64,000 nucleotides of DNA, taken from NCBI GenBank assembly GCA_036927565.1, contig JAYESD010000009.1:157812929-157876928 (forward strand). Reading direction: 5' to 3'. Both the position numbers and the translations under genes were made by a program. Origin of the DNA: Tuctoria greenei. Lineage: Eukaryota; Streptophyta; Magnoliopsida; Poales; Poaceae. The notes beneath the pieces are model-generated. The model did no database searches and was not told the origin of the DNA. It saw only the letters and a program-made list of their open reading frames with translations. The first letter of the stretch is position 1. Every line of letters starts with the position of its first letter. Below, one piece after another: positions 8,192 to 19,900 of the stretch.

Positions 8192-11100
8192 CTAAAAACT
8201 GTTTAGATTGGTATAGTCGCAAAGTTCTGGCACATCAGCTGCTGAACCTCTCTTATCAAAGAACTTCCCCGTTTTGTGCAAAATTTCGCGACGAATGAAC
8301 TGACAGAGTTCAGAAGCAATCCTGTCGGCTCCTCCATCAGGAATACTTCTACAAACCGGCCATTCTTCGTTCAGATTCTTCTTGTGCTGCAATATAACAC
8401 ATAACAAGGTTTAGAATGTGTTGGTTTGAACAATCTCAAAGTATAGATCAAAGTGAGAGTATACAAGAATTTAGTAGGTATTTTTGGAGCAGTTGTACTA
8501 TGAGCAATTGAATTTTGAAGTTGGAATCAAAATATGAAAATAATGTTTCTGGTAATATTGAACAGCAGAGAATATAAGCATTAAACTATGCTAGTTACAA
8601 TGAAAATGAAACACAAAAGTAAGAAAATAAGGTATCGACATTAAGGATAACTTACATCCTCACGATTGACTCTATATACGGCGGCGGTCCGAAGATGCTC
8701 GCATACATAATACCCGCATAAGACACTCCCAGCAGGCTGCTTCGGACAAGCATAATACGTTTTAATGTCCAATGCATTCGTATTAGGAGGTCTCTGACCG
8801 CCAAGCTGTTCCGCGTAAAACCGCCAAGCGCTGTAATACAAGAAATGTCATATAAAACTTGTCAACACATTCTAAATGTGCGTAAATTAAAATTATTGAA
8901 TAAACGTACTTTTTCAAAATGGAAAGGAAATCTTTGTAACGATCTGGTGGGTAATCGGCCGAGTCCAAGACTGTTGCCATTCCCTGCGTTGGCTTGATGA
9001 AGATCATTATGTAGTGATTACTGCAAACATACAAACACACGTGTTAACAATTACCAATAATTGCTATTTCAATGCCATGTGTCGAACTTACTCGAAGTGG
9101 TACGGAGCCTTTACGAGGTCCTGGCCGTCTCTGACAAAGTTAAACATCGCATGTCCTATGTAAGCTGCAACTTCTGCCTTTCTATCCTTCTTAAGTTTTG
9201 CAATTGCTCTTTCAAAATCTTTTTTTTTCATGTGTTTGTACTGGCTTGATTCTCGATTTGCCTGGACGTCGAATAGCGACTTTGCAATCCTAGTAGGGTC
9301 AAGGATACCTGTCTTGTGCGCCAACTTTTCATTATACATGTATTGCATCCTATTGAAGAAGTCCAGAATTGTTATAATCTCATGAAATGCGTATGCGTGT
9401 AGTAAGAAAAGCAAATACAAAATATTAGAGCACTTACAAGCACCAGACGAGCAGCAGGTTGATTTCGAGCATGCCCCGATGGAAAAGGGAAAGCAACTCT
9501 TCAAATAAAATGACTCGTTTATCTACTCCAGTGCTCCAGAATGCTTCTTTTGGAATACGAAATGTGACGCACTGAAGACCATATTTTGTGCTGGCAGTGA
9601 TGTACCACTCATGCATTCTTCTGAGCGCGACGGGTTGTTTGCTAAGTTGTACGGATGTCATTAACGGCTTCCCATTCTCAAATTTAGGAGGAACATCCTC
9701 AAGCTTGTATATTGGAACTCCTGGTTTAACTAAAGCCGTCCGCCGATTATACATGACACCGTCTTCTTCCCACTCCTCGATATCTTCTAATGCTGGCTCA
9801 TGAGAAGAACGAGATGCACTCGATTTTCTAATATTTTCCTTCATAGCTTCCAAATACTTTGTCACTTCTGATGAAGGTTTCTTATTTTCGTATGAGCTAA
9901 CTTTGACAGGCACTGATGATCGAGGAGTAGTCGTCGGAAGTTGGACACTGGCTTGTTGTTGAACCTGTTGTTCAACTGATTGCTCTTTACTCCCAGCAGC
10001 TGGCTCTAGTACTACTTCAAGCTGTTGCTCAACTAGTTGCTCTTTACTAGCAACAGCTTGCTCTGGTACTGCTTGAAGTTGTTGTCCAACTTGTTGCTCT
10101 TGGATATCATCATCCTTGCTCAGACATAGGGGGAGTGGATCTTCCCGGACTGGGAGTGGATCTTCATGCACTTTCGCCTTAGAAGATGGGGTTGCAGTAT
10201 TTGGAGATGCGACGGGGCTAGAAATTGGCTCATCGTCCAACACGATATCGCGTCGGTGCCAAAGGATTAATTGGTTGACAGCCTGCCTCAGAGTCGCGAT
10301 CCCCTCAGGTGTGACGTGGTCTATTTCATAATCTTCATAATCATTATCAATGATCTGAAGAACTTGCACCACAGAATAATACAACGGAAGTGGACTCCCG
10401 TTGAAGTCACGATCAGGCTTTGCCATAGCAGTGGCAACCTGTTTGGTTTTGTTCCCTGCTCTGCCTATCGGGACAAGAAGACGACAAGATTTGTCGTTAG
10501 CAATATCATCGACAGGGAACTTATGGGCTGACCCTGAGCCTGGCACGGAACCAACGCTGCTAGGGTAGGCAGTTGGAGATACTAATTGCTCCTTTTGCAC
10601 CGAAACCATCATTGTACTCGGTGCCACTAATTGTCCTGATTGTCTAAGTTGTTCCATAATTTCTTGCATATTTTCTTTGACCTTTTGAGCAATTGTTTCA
10701 TCAAGTGTTTTCTTAAACTTCTCACGTCTTCTATATGTGTCTTTATCTTTAGGGAAACCATCTAGCCAAGACATTTGAGAAGAGACCGCTCGAACCCGTC
10801 CGCTGTGTTCAGGGTTTCCCAAGATAGCGGTAAGTTGGTCATTCTCCCTCTTCGGCTTGAAGAGACCCTTCTGTTGCTTTTCAATTACTTCTTTCATTTT
10901 ATCCTCTACTTCATTCAGAGAGTCGGGCTTTTCAAGTTTGCCCTCGCTGGTCAAACCTGACCGAGCAAAGACCCAGCGTTGAGTTCGCTCATCGCACCCT
11001 TCTAATGGGTGAGGATTGCCCTTACTAAGAATGTCGTCTATTATCTTATTCCATTTCTGGACTTTGGGGCCATATCCGGCAGACCCCAAGCGATGATGGT

Positions 11101-11906
11101 ATTTGTTCTTTTTTGCAAGCTCTGACCTAGTTGCACTTAGAGCTTTAGCATCAGGTGTGCTCTTTTGACGAACAAACTCTTGCCACTGAGCTTGTGTGAT
11201 TTTTCCCATCTTCCTCGGGCTAGGGACCTTATTGGCCTTAACATAAGCATTCATTTCACTCTTCCAGCATCGAAACTTCTTGCCGCAAGAGACCAATGTT
11301 GCTTTCTTTACAGCTTCTTCTGTGCCTTTCGGGAACTTGAATTGTTTCTTTATCTTTTCCCACAACTCATTCTTGGTCTGCTCGGGTAATTTCCTCCAAT
11401 TCTCGGTTGTGATCGGCACAACCTCCCTAACAAGAAAACCGCATGCATTACGGTACTTGGTAACTGAATCCAGTGGTTCTTGGGGAAGCCCACTTGGACC
11501 GACCCTTGTTATGTACATGATGCGGTCCAATAGACCCTTATTGGGACCTCGTTGCCCTCGTTTCCGCTTGAGTGAAGCTGAGGATTCATCCATTGGTGAA
11601 CCTTCTGCGGTTTTAGGAGCCGATGTCACCTCATTGTCTTCGAGATTAATCTAGGTAGAAAAAAATTATAAGACTTCGTATACTTGACAACCAACATTAA
11701 CTTGAACTGCTGAAGTTAAGATTCGTGATCCATACCTCGTCGGCAGGATCATATTCCGGGTCTAGATCCACTGAAGTCTTTTTAATTTTTATATTCGGAA
11801 AAGGATCCGAAGGACTGTGATAGGAGCCTGAACTGCTGGAGTCAGTAAACTCCATATTGTCTTCTTTGTTGTTACAATCAGGACCAGTCTTCTTAGGGCT
11901 TTCCAT
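8192..11906 (-). CDS. CACTA second protein with C-terminal ULP1/C48 SUMO-protease domain
   Basis: Six exons can be joined with GT..AG introns and consistent phase: 11906-11736, 11650-9438, 9349-9092, 9020-8910, 8830-8656, 8386-8192, giving about 1040 residues. The middle part (about residues 65-330) is Lys-rich and resembles the plant Ptta/En-Spm Transposase_24-type region. A segment around the CRLLVPIGRAGNKTKQVATA stretch looks like the domain often found between it and the protease in such proteins. A Gln-rich part with imperfect 22-residue repeats follows. The C-terminus is ULP1-like: His883 (NHYIMIFI), Asp900 (VLDSADY), Gln949 (CPKQP) and Cys956 (SVLCGYYVCEHLR). The His-to-Asp spacing of 17 equals that of yeast Ulp1. 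It probably cleaves SUMO or a related isopeptide bond. No stop interrupts the model. It is transcribed divergently from the transposase. Confidence 0.82.
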
Positions 11907-13471
11907 GCTAGATCTAATAAGACAAAAAATCTAATAAATGGCATAACTAAATTTGGTCATATTTAAAACAATTTTTCTCAATTTTGGCTCAATTAAGTAA
12001 ATTTAGCCAAAACACATTTTTGAAGTTATATAGGTCTAACTAAATTCTTGTATCATAGAGATCGGCATCATATGCTCAGACTCCATCGCCACACCTAGTG
12101 TTACCTAGATATGGGCGTGAGGATGCTCCTGGCATCACAAATGAGTTGGCCAGCAACTTTTGTTTGGCTTCAGAGCTAAATATAGCATAACTTTGGTAGC
12201 TCAGATTAGGTACAATTGCTAAAATGAAGCTGATGGAGCCACAAGTGCAGACATCTTTGGTAGCACAGATTAGCTACAATTGCTCAAATGAAACTTAGAC
12301 AAATAAAAGCAAACTTAGCCAAACTTAGTCTAGCATAGCTAACTCTAAGCAAAAGTAGCCAAATATAGCTAAATATAGCATAACTTAGTCAAAATTAGTC
12401 AAGTATAACTATATCTAATGTAACTTAGCCAAAATTAGCCAAATTTGGTCAACTTAACCAAATATAGCTAAATCTTGCCCCTAATAGAGAATTATGTGGC
12501 ATATGCAAGGCCGATGACAGAAATAGGGAATATACTGCTGTTACTAGAGTCTAGAATCATGTTTACCACTAATGTGTCAGAACAGTTTCAGACACACAGA
12601 ACCAACTACCAATTTATCGTGATATAACCATCCACATAAATCTTGCCCCACCGAACCCTAACCAAAGATGCCACCGAACTTGACAGTTTTTCGAATTCCA
12701 CCGAACCCTAACCAAGGATGCCTACCATTATCTAATTCCCGAACCCTAACCAAGGATATGCAAGGCGGCAGCGAGGGCGAGGAGGGAGGCGGCACGGCGA
12801 AGGAGGATGGAAGGTCGAAGGGTTTAGGGTTTACCTTGAAGCTCGGCGGTGACGGAAATGGCTTCGCTCGGCGTACCTGGAAGTGAGGAGGGCGAAGCTC
12901 GGCGGCGACGGCGAAGCTCGGCGACGACGGCGAAGCTCGGCGACGGCGAAGCTCGGCGGCGTACCTGGAAGTGACGAGGGGGAACACTTGGCGGCAAACG
13001 AAATTTTGGCAGCCTAACGGCGTCTAAGTGTTTCGCCCGGGTTAGGTTTTTCCAATGCTGCCGAGGGGTATATATAGACTCACATTTTCTCAGGCGGATT
13101 TTAAGTACCGACCGTCAGGGAAGACTGTTATCTCAGTCGGATTTTACTTACCAACCGCCTGAGAAGATACAATTATCTCAGGCGGTTGGTTAGTAACAAT
13201 CGCCTGAGAAGATACAATTATCTCAGGCGGTTGGTTAGTAACACCCGCCTGAGTTAAACATGAAGATATTTACTTCTTCTTAATTTGATGAACACCTACA
13301 TAAAGACCCCTCACCAACCGGGATGAGGATCCCCTGACTTAATCAGCGGTCACTGACATGTGGACCCGGTCCCACACGTCAGTGACCATGTCACGCGTGC
13401 GCGACCTTTCTTTTCCCCGAGGTGCGACCTTTCTTTTCCACTCCGCGCGGCCTTAAAGACCCAACACCACT
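11907..13471. promoter_or_regulatory. Divergent intergenic/promoter region of the CACTA element
   Basis: It lies between the minus-strand ULP1 gene and the plus-strand genes. 12180-12480 is full of degenerate TTAGCCAAA-type words. 12650-12760 holds three copies of CGAACCCTAACCAAGGAT, a telo-box-like word, and 12818-12830 an inverted one (GGTTTAGGGTTT). 12890-12965 is a GC-rich minisatellite of the word GGCGAAGCTCGGCG. 13085-13255 has hairpin repeats of the TCTCAGGCGGTTGG type. Open frames here (for example 12658-12987) follow the repeats and look non-coding. Confidence 0.5.
13088..13255. repeat. Internal hairpin repeats (TCTCAGGCGG type)
   Basis: Several copies of a palindromic unit, TCTCAGGCGGTTGGTTAGTA followed by its complement CCGCCTGAGA, are arranged in tandem. 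They resemble the terminal repeats of the element but carry CTCAGG rather than TCACAGG, and they reappear once in each unit of the 754-bp array. Confidence 0.65.
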
Positions 13472-13981
13472 ATGGCTCACAAGCGCATCGCTCACTTTGA
13501 ATCCTCTTGTTTTCTTCGTCTTCCTCCGCTCCGACGACCCAACACCACTATGGCCGACCTTCCGCCGCCAAGCCCTCCGAGGGAGCCACCTTGCAAGAAA
13601 CAATGTTGCAGCTCCCCCGAGAAGATCAACGCCGAGCAGCGCCTCCTCATGGCGCGAGAGGCGTACAACAATACGTCTCGCGCCATGAGTGCCTTGGGGC
13701 TGGGTACCCTTCCAGAGTATACTGGAATGGGTACCTTGGGCCACTACCTCTACGCCCTCGTGGGGGTGGCTGATCGTCTCGACATTCTGTTCGCGACGAT
13801 GGCCCAGGTTCTTGGCCCCGAGGGCCGTAGAACGCTGGTGGAGGCGACGGCTAGCAACCTCGGGGTTGCACCGCCGGTGCAGCCGGTGCAGCCGGTGCAG
13901 CCGGTGCAGCCGGTGCAGCCGGTGCAGCCGGTGCCGGAGTCGCCGCCGGAGGACGAGGAGGAGGAGATGGAAGAGGAGTAG
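13472..13981 (+). CDS. Unrecognised 169-residue ORF with VQP repeats and acidic tail
   Basis: One open frame runs from ATG 13472 to TAG 13979-13981. A second in-frame ATG at 13550 (MADLPPPSPP) may be the real start, since the same word CCCAACACCACTATGGC precedes both ATGs through a local duplication. The middle part (about residues 50-130) is a predicted helical, non-repetitive segment containing MAREAYNNTSRAMSALGLG and FATMAQVLGPEGRRTLVEA. After it come six Val-Gln-Pro repeats from a 9-bp tandem repeat (CAGCCGGTG, about 13878-13932) and a Glu/Asp-rich end (EDEEEEMEEE). I do not recognise the family. It lies inside the CACTA element, same strand as the transposase, so it may be an accessory DNA-binding protein or captured host sequence; neither can be shown here. 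Confidence 0.5.
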   Translation: MAHKRIAHFESSCFLRLPPLRRPNTTMADLPPPSPPREPPCKKQCCSSPEKINAEQRLLMAREAYNNTSRAMSALGLGTLPEYTGMGTLGHYLYALVGVADRLDILFATMAQVLGPEGRRTLVEATASNLGVAPPVQPVQPVQPVQPVQPVQPVPESPPEDEEEEMEEE

Positions 13982-14273
13982 GAGTAGGATTTAATTAGTT
14001 TTTCTTTTTGTTGTTTTTAGTTGCTTCTGTTTTGTAAATATTGTTAATGAATGAAATCTATCTTTTTTCATCTATGTGATTGAATATTACTTGTGTATCT
14101 TTTGTGTTCTTGTGTGTTCTTGTGTAAATATTGTGCATCTTGTGTGTTATTTTGTGAGATGTGCATATTGTTAATGAATGAGTATCTTGTGTGTTCTTGA
14201 ACTGTGTGAATGATTGAATATTGTTAATGGATGTAGTGTGTTCATCGTTAATTAAAATTTCACGTCTGAGAAG
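13982..14273. other. Spacer after the VQP ORF
   Basis: AT-rich spacer with repeated TTGTGTGTTCTTGTG words; it probably includes the 3' untranslated region of the ORF at 13472-13981. No gene is seen. Confidence 0.4.
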
Positions 14274-16708
14274 AAATTAATTTGATATTTACCAAAACAT
14301 TACAATGTCAGCTATACAAGTTTTAAAAATATTTTGTCCAGGTGGTAGATGTTAATTTTATACAAATGTAGAAGAAAGAATCATCGAATTTGGACACAAT
14401 TTGCAGAATCTAAACATGTTTGAGTATTTATATTGGAATCTAAATAAAAAAGAAGCAAGGGATGAGGGAACTGAAGAACAGTATCGGGCATTATCTCAGG
14501 CGGTTGTTAAGCAATAACCGCCTGTGAAGATATTTACTTCTTCTTATTTAATATTCTTGATTAAATGTGGTCCTTTAAAAAGGCAAAAATCCACCTTCTT
14601 GTAATATTATTGATAAGTAAAGGTTACCATTAAATTTCACTTCATAAATCCTTTTAAATTTGTCAGAACATAAAAAACATACAACAAATGCTATTTTTCA
14701 TTTTTCTATCTTGATGAATATAATGCTTTTTTCATTTATTTTTTCAGTGGACATTTTTAATCATCATACCAACATCTAGGAATTTTTTCATATTTTTTTA
14801 AATTTTTTGGAATCAATGTGTGTTCATAATTTGATGAATGCCTCATATGAATATGAGCATTTAGTTAGAATGGTGGATAATTTGAAGTTTGACATGTTGG
14901 AATGCTTTTAAAAAAATTAAAAAAATTCATACATGTATAAATTATACAAATATGTTCATACCAACAATTTTGAGTGAAGGAACCTTTTTTTTTATGAGAT
15001 ACACAAATGTGAATAATATGTGAGTAGAAATTAATTTGATATTTACCAAAACATTACAATGTCAGCTATACAAGTTTTAAAAATATTTTGTTCATGTGGT
15101 AGATGTTAATTTTATACAAATGTAGAAGAAAGAATCATCGAATTTGGACACAATTTGCAGAATCTAAACATGTTTGAGTATTTATATTGGAATCTAAATA
15201 AAAAAGAAGCAAGGGATAAGGAAACTGAAGAACAGTATCGGGCATTATCTCAGGCGGTTGTTAAGCAATAACCGCCTGTGAAGATATTTACTTCTTCTTA
15301 TTTAATATTCTTGATTAAATGTGGTCCTTTAAAAAGGCAAAAATCCACCTTCTTGTAATATTATTGATAAGTAAAGGTTACCATTAAATTTCACTTCATA
15401 AATCCTTTTAAATTTGTCAGAACATAAAAAACATACAACAAATGCTATTTTTCATTTTTCTATCTTGATGAATATAATGCTTTTTTCATTTATTTTTTCA
15501 GTGGACATTTTTAATCATCATACCAACATCTAGGAATTTTTTCATATTTTTTTAAATTTTTTGGAATCAATGTGTGTTCATAATTTGATGAATGCCTCAT
15601 ATGAATATGAGCATTTAGTTAGAATGGTGGATAATTTGAAGTTTGACATGTTGGAATGCTTTTAAAAAAATTAAAAAAATTCATACATGTATAAATTATA
15701 CAAATATGTTCATACCAACAATTTTGAGTGAAGGAACCTTTTTTTTTTATGAGATACACAAATGTGAATAATATGTGAGTAGAAATTAATTTGATATTTA
15801 CCAAAACATTACAATGTCAGCTATACAAGTTTTAAAAATATTTTGTCCAGGTGGTAGATGTTAATTTTATACAAATGTAGAAGAAAGAATCATCGAATTT
15901 GGACACAATTTGCAGAATCTAAACATGTTTGAGTATTTATATTGGAATCTAAATAAAAAAGAAGCAAGGGATGAGGGAACTGAAGAACAGTATCGGGCAT
16001 TATCTCAGGCGGTTGTTAAGCAATAACCGCCTGTGAAGATATTTACTTCTTCTTATTTAATATTCTTGATTAAATGTGGTCCTTTAAAAAGGCAAAAATC
16101 CACCTTCTTGTAATATTATTGATAAGTAAAGGTTACCATTAAATTTCACTTCATAAATCCTTTTAAATTTGTCAGAACATAAAAAACATACAACAAATGC
16201 TATTTTTCATTTTTCTATCTTGATGAATATAATGCTTTTTTCATTTATTTTTTCAGTGGACATTTTTAATCATCATACCAACATCTAGGAATTTTTTCAT
16301 ATTTTTTTAAATTTTTTGGAATCAATGTGTGTTCATAATTTGATGAATGCCTCATATGAATATGAGCATTTAGTTAGAATGGTGGATAATTTGAAGTTTG
16401 ACATGTTGGAATGCTTTTAAAAAAATTAAAAAAATTCATACATGTATAAATTATACAAATATGTTCATACCAACAATTTTGAGTGAAGGAACCTTTTTTT
16501 ATGAGATACACAAATGTGAATAATATGTGAGTAGAAATTAATTTGATATTTACCAAAACATTACAATGTCAGCTATACAAGTTTTAAAAATATTTTGTTC
16601 ATGTGGTAGATGTTAATTTTATACAAATGTAGAAGAAAGAATCATCGAATTTGGACACAATTTGCAGAATCTAAACATGTTTGAGTATTTATATTGGAAT
16701 CTAAATAA
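14274..16708. repeat. Tandem array, 3.2 copies of a roughly 754-bp unit
   Basis: Units start at the word AAATTAATTTGATATTTACC at 14274, 15028, 15783 and 16535; the last is cut off after about 173 bp. The full copies are nearly identical and differ mainly by a few substitutions (for example GTCCAGG versus GTTCATG) and a varying T-run. Each complete unit contains one TATCTCAGGCGGTTGTTAAG hairpin. The array is AT-rich, has no conserved ORF and ends about 250 bp before the transposase ATG. Confidence 0.92.
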
Positions 16709-16960
16709 ACATGTTTGAGTATTTATATCTGGGCCTTGTTTCCCGATATAACGGACTGGATCCCACCCAGACCTAGCCCATGCTGCATGCTGGGCCTGTT
16801 TCCCCCTTTGACTCCGTCCGCCTCAAGACGTCGCCCGTCTCCTACATTAGTCGCCCTAATCATACTTGTTATGTCTCTGTAAATTCATTTTATAGAAGAC
16901 CTTTAGAGAATATTTGTGGCCAAATTTTGTAAATCTGACAAAAAATTCTATTATTGAAGC
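16709..16960 (+). promoter_or_regulatory. Region upstream of the transposase
   Basis: It begins with a short direct duplication (AAACATGTTTGAGTATTTAT twice, at 16672 and 16706), then a GC-richer stretch with two GGGCC.TGTTTCCC words, then AT-rich leader up to the ATG at 16961. No clear TATA box at a standard place; the promoter may be further upstream. Confidence 0.35.
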
Positions 16961-19900
16961 ATGGACCGTCGAGCATGGATGTATAACATGCCAAGACCCG
17001 ATCCTATGTACATTCGTAATGTTGCAAATTTTATTGAAGCATCCAAGAGACATGCGAAGTTGCAAAAGATAGATGACATATTATGTCCATGTATCGACTG
17101 CGAAAATAAGATTGCTTGGACGGATACTATAGTAATCCAATCTCATTTGGTGAAAAGAGGTTTCAAAAATAACTACACAATATGGACAGAGCATGGTGAG
17201 TTAGATACACATGATGTGGATAAAGATGATGAGAGAGGCTCAGATGATGATAATGTTCATATCGATGATGGTAGTGACAATCAAGCTGGTGATGATGATG
17301 ATGAGTTCGATTGTGAGGAGATGTTGCGTCACATTGAACCATATGTACTGACTTCTATGGGAGCAAGCAAAGGTTTAAGTAAAATGGAGACATTGCAGAA
17401 TGCGGCCACAGAGCTTTTATATGATGAATCAAACGGTTGTGATAAAGAGTTTACTACATTGCGTGCAGTCTTAGAACTACTAAAGTTGAAAGCTACGCAC
17501 GGATGGTCCGATTGTAGTTTCTCTGATCTTTTGAATCTTCTGGCAGAAATTCTTCCAAATCCAAATAAACTGCCTAGAAGCACTTATAAAGCGAAGAAAC
17601 TTCTTTGCCCGATGGCACTAGGTGTGACAAAAATACACGCTTGTGTGAACCATTGTATTCTGTATCGCAAAGAGCATGAGCTCGCAACTAGATGCCCCAT
17701 TTGTGGTGTCAGTAGATATAAGAAGGACTACAATCACCAGTATGTTACCAACATGAAAAAGACTCAGAAGAATAAGAAGTTTATTATTGGTCCTGAAGGT
17801 GACGATGACGATACTTCTGGCGATGCAGACGGAAAGAATAAGAGAAAAATTCCTGCATTGGTGATGTGGTACCTTCCGGTAATTGATCGCTTGAAGCGTT
17901 TGTTCTCAAACCCTAGGGAGGCTGAACTTATGCGTTGGCATTCCGAGGAACGCAAGAAGAATGAAAAACATATACGACACCCTGGTGATGCAACGCAGTG
18001 GAAAAATTTTGATATTCAGTATCCAGAATTTGCGAAGGAAATCAGAAATGTGAGGTTTGCCTTGGGTACAGATGGAATGAATCCGTTTGGTGAAAAAAGG
18101 AGCATACACAGCACATGGCCCGTGGTCTTAACTATGTACAACCTACCGACGTGGTTGTGTCACAAAAGGAAATATATCTTATTATCTGTTCTTATCCAAG
18201 GTCCGAAACAACCCGGCATCGAAATTGATGTGTTCTTGGAACCTTTAATGGAAGATATGGCGAAATTGTGGAATGAAGGGGTACGTACATGGGATGAGTA
18301 CAAGCGGGAGTATTTCACGCTAAGAGCAATGATATTCGTTACCGTGCATGATTATCCCGGACTGTTTACATTATCGGGACAAATGAAAGGGAAGAAAGGT
18401 TGCGTTAGGTGCGTGGATAGAACTGGATATCTATACCTCACTTCATCCAGAAAGACGGTGTACATGAGACATCGACGGTTCTTGACAGATACACACAAGT
18501 ATAGGAAGATGAAAGAACAATTTGATAACAAAATCGAAAAAGATACTGCACCGAAACCTTACAGTGGAAAACTTGTGTTTGAAATGGTCAAGAACATTCA
18601 TATTGCTTTCGGTAAGGGAAAAAAGAGTAAAGGAATTAAGAGAAAGAAAAGTACATCTTCGGATGATACAACTGACATGGCTTTCAAGAAACAATCAATT
18701 TTTTTCAAGTATCTTCCGTATTGGAAGAATCTGGAATGTTGCCATAGTATTGATTTGATGCACGTTACAAAGAATGTATTTGACAGCATCATTGGGACCT
18801 TGCTGGACATGCCGAGGAAGACAAAGGATGGATTAAATTCACGTATGGACCTAGTAAATCTTGATTTGAGACCAGAGCTTCATCCAGTAGAAAAGGCGAA
18901 CGGGAAGCATTACCTTCCCCCAGCCAGCTACAACTTGACGCTAGAAGAGAAAAAAGCAATTTGCGAATGCTTGCGTGGGATCAAAGTGCCCACAAGTTTC
19001 TCATCCAATATCCGCAAACTAGTCTCGATGAAAGACTTGTCTTTATTCGGTTATAATTCTCACGACTGTCACATGATGATGACAGTTTTCCTTGCCATTG
19101 CAATAAGAGTAATCAAACCTGAGCATATAAAAGTTGTCATCACACGTTTGTGTTACTTCTTCAATGCAGTATCGCAAAAGGTGATAGCACGTGAAGATTT
19201 AGACTATCTGAAAACATACATCGTCGAGACAATGTGCAAGCTTGAGATGTGTTTCCCACCATCCTTTTTTGATATGCAAGTACACCTAATCATACATCTT
19301 GTTGATCAGATAAAAGCATTGGGGCCACTATATTTACATCATATGTTTTCGTTGGAGAGATATTTAGGAGTATTAAAAGGTTATGTGCGGAACCGTGCTC
19401 ACCCAGAGGGTTCAATTATGGAAGGATACACCACTGAAGAAGTGATTGAGGGTTGCGCTGATTACATCAAAGATGGAAAATCGATAGGTGTGCCTATACC
19501 GGTACATGAGGGTAGACTACGTGGGAGAGGCAAAGTGGGTAAGAAAACTTTTATTGTTCAAGATTACAAGAATGTACACCGTGCACATTTTGGTGTACTA
19601 CAACAGCTCGCAATAGCTGAGCCGTACATCGAGGAACACCAAATTGAGCTTCGTGATAAAAACCAAGACCGCAAAGAGGACTGGATCATGAAAGAGCACA
19701 GAAGATGTTTCACTGAATGGTTAATGGATAAAAATATATCATACGGAAACACTATAGAAGAGGCAACAATGAAAAAGTTAGCTTGTGGCCCATCTGCTTT
19801 GGTAACATCATGGCAAGCATATGACATCAATGGTTACACATTTTACACTAAAGAAAAAGACGGTAAGAGTGTTGCACAAAATAGTGGTGTTCGTATTGAG

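Noticed and set aside
12658..12987. Open frame of 109 codons on the minus strand
   Set aside because: Its sequence follows the telo-box repeats and the GC minisatellite, so repeats explain it.
15619..16556. Repeated 60-61-codon frames on the minus strand
   Set aside because: They are the same stretch of two 754-bp tandem units; composition is AT-rich and non-coding.
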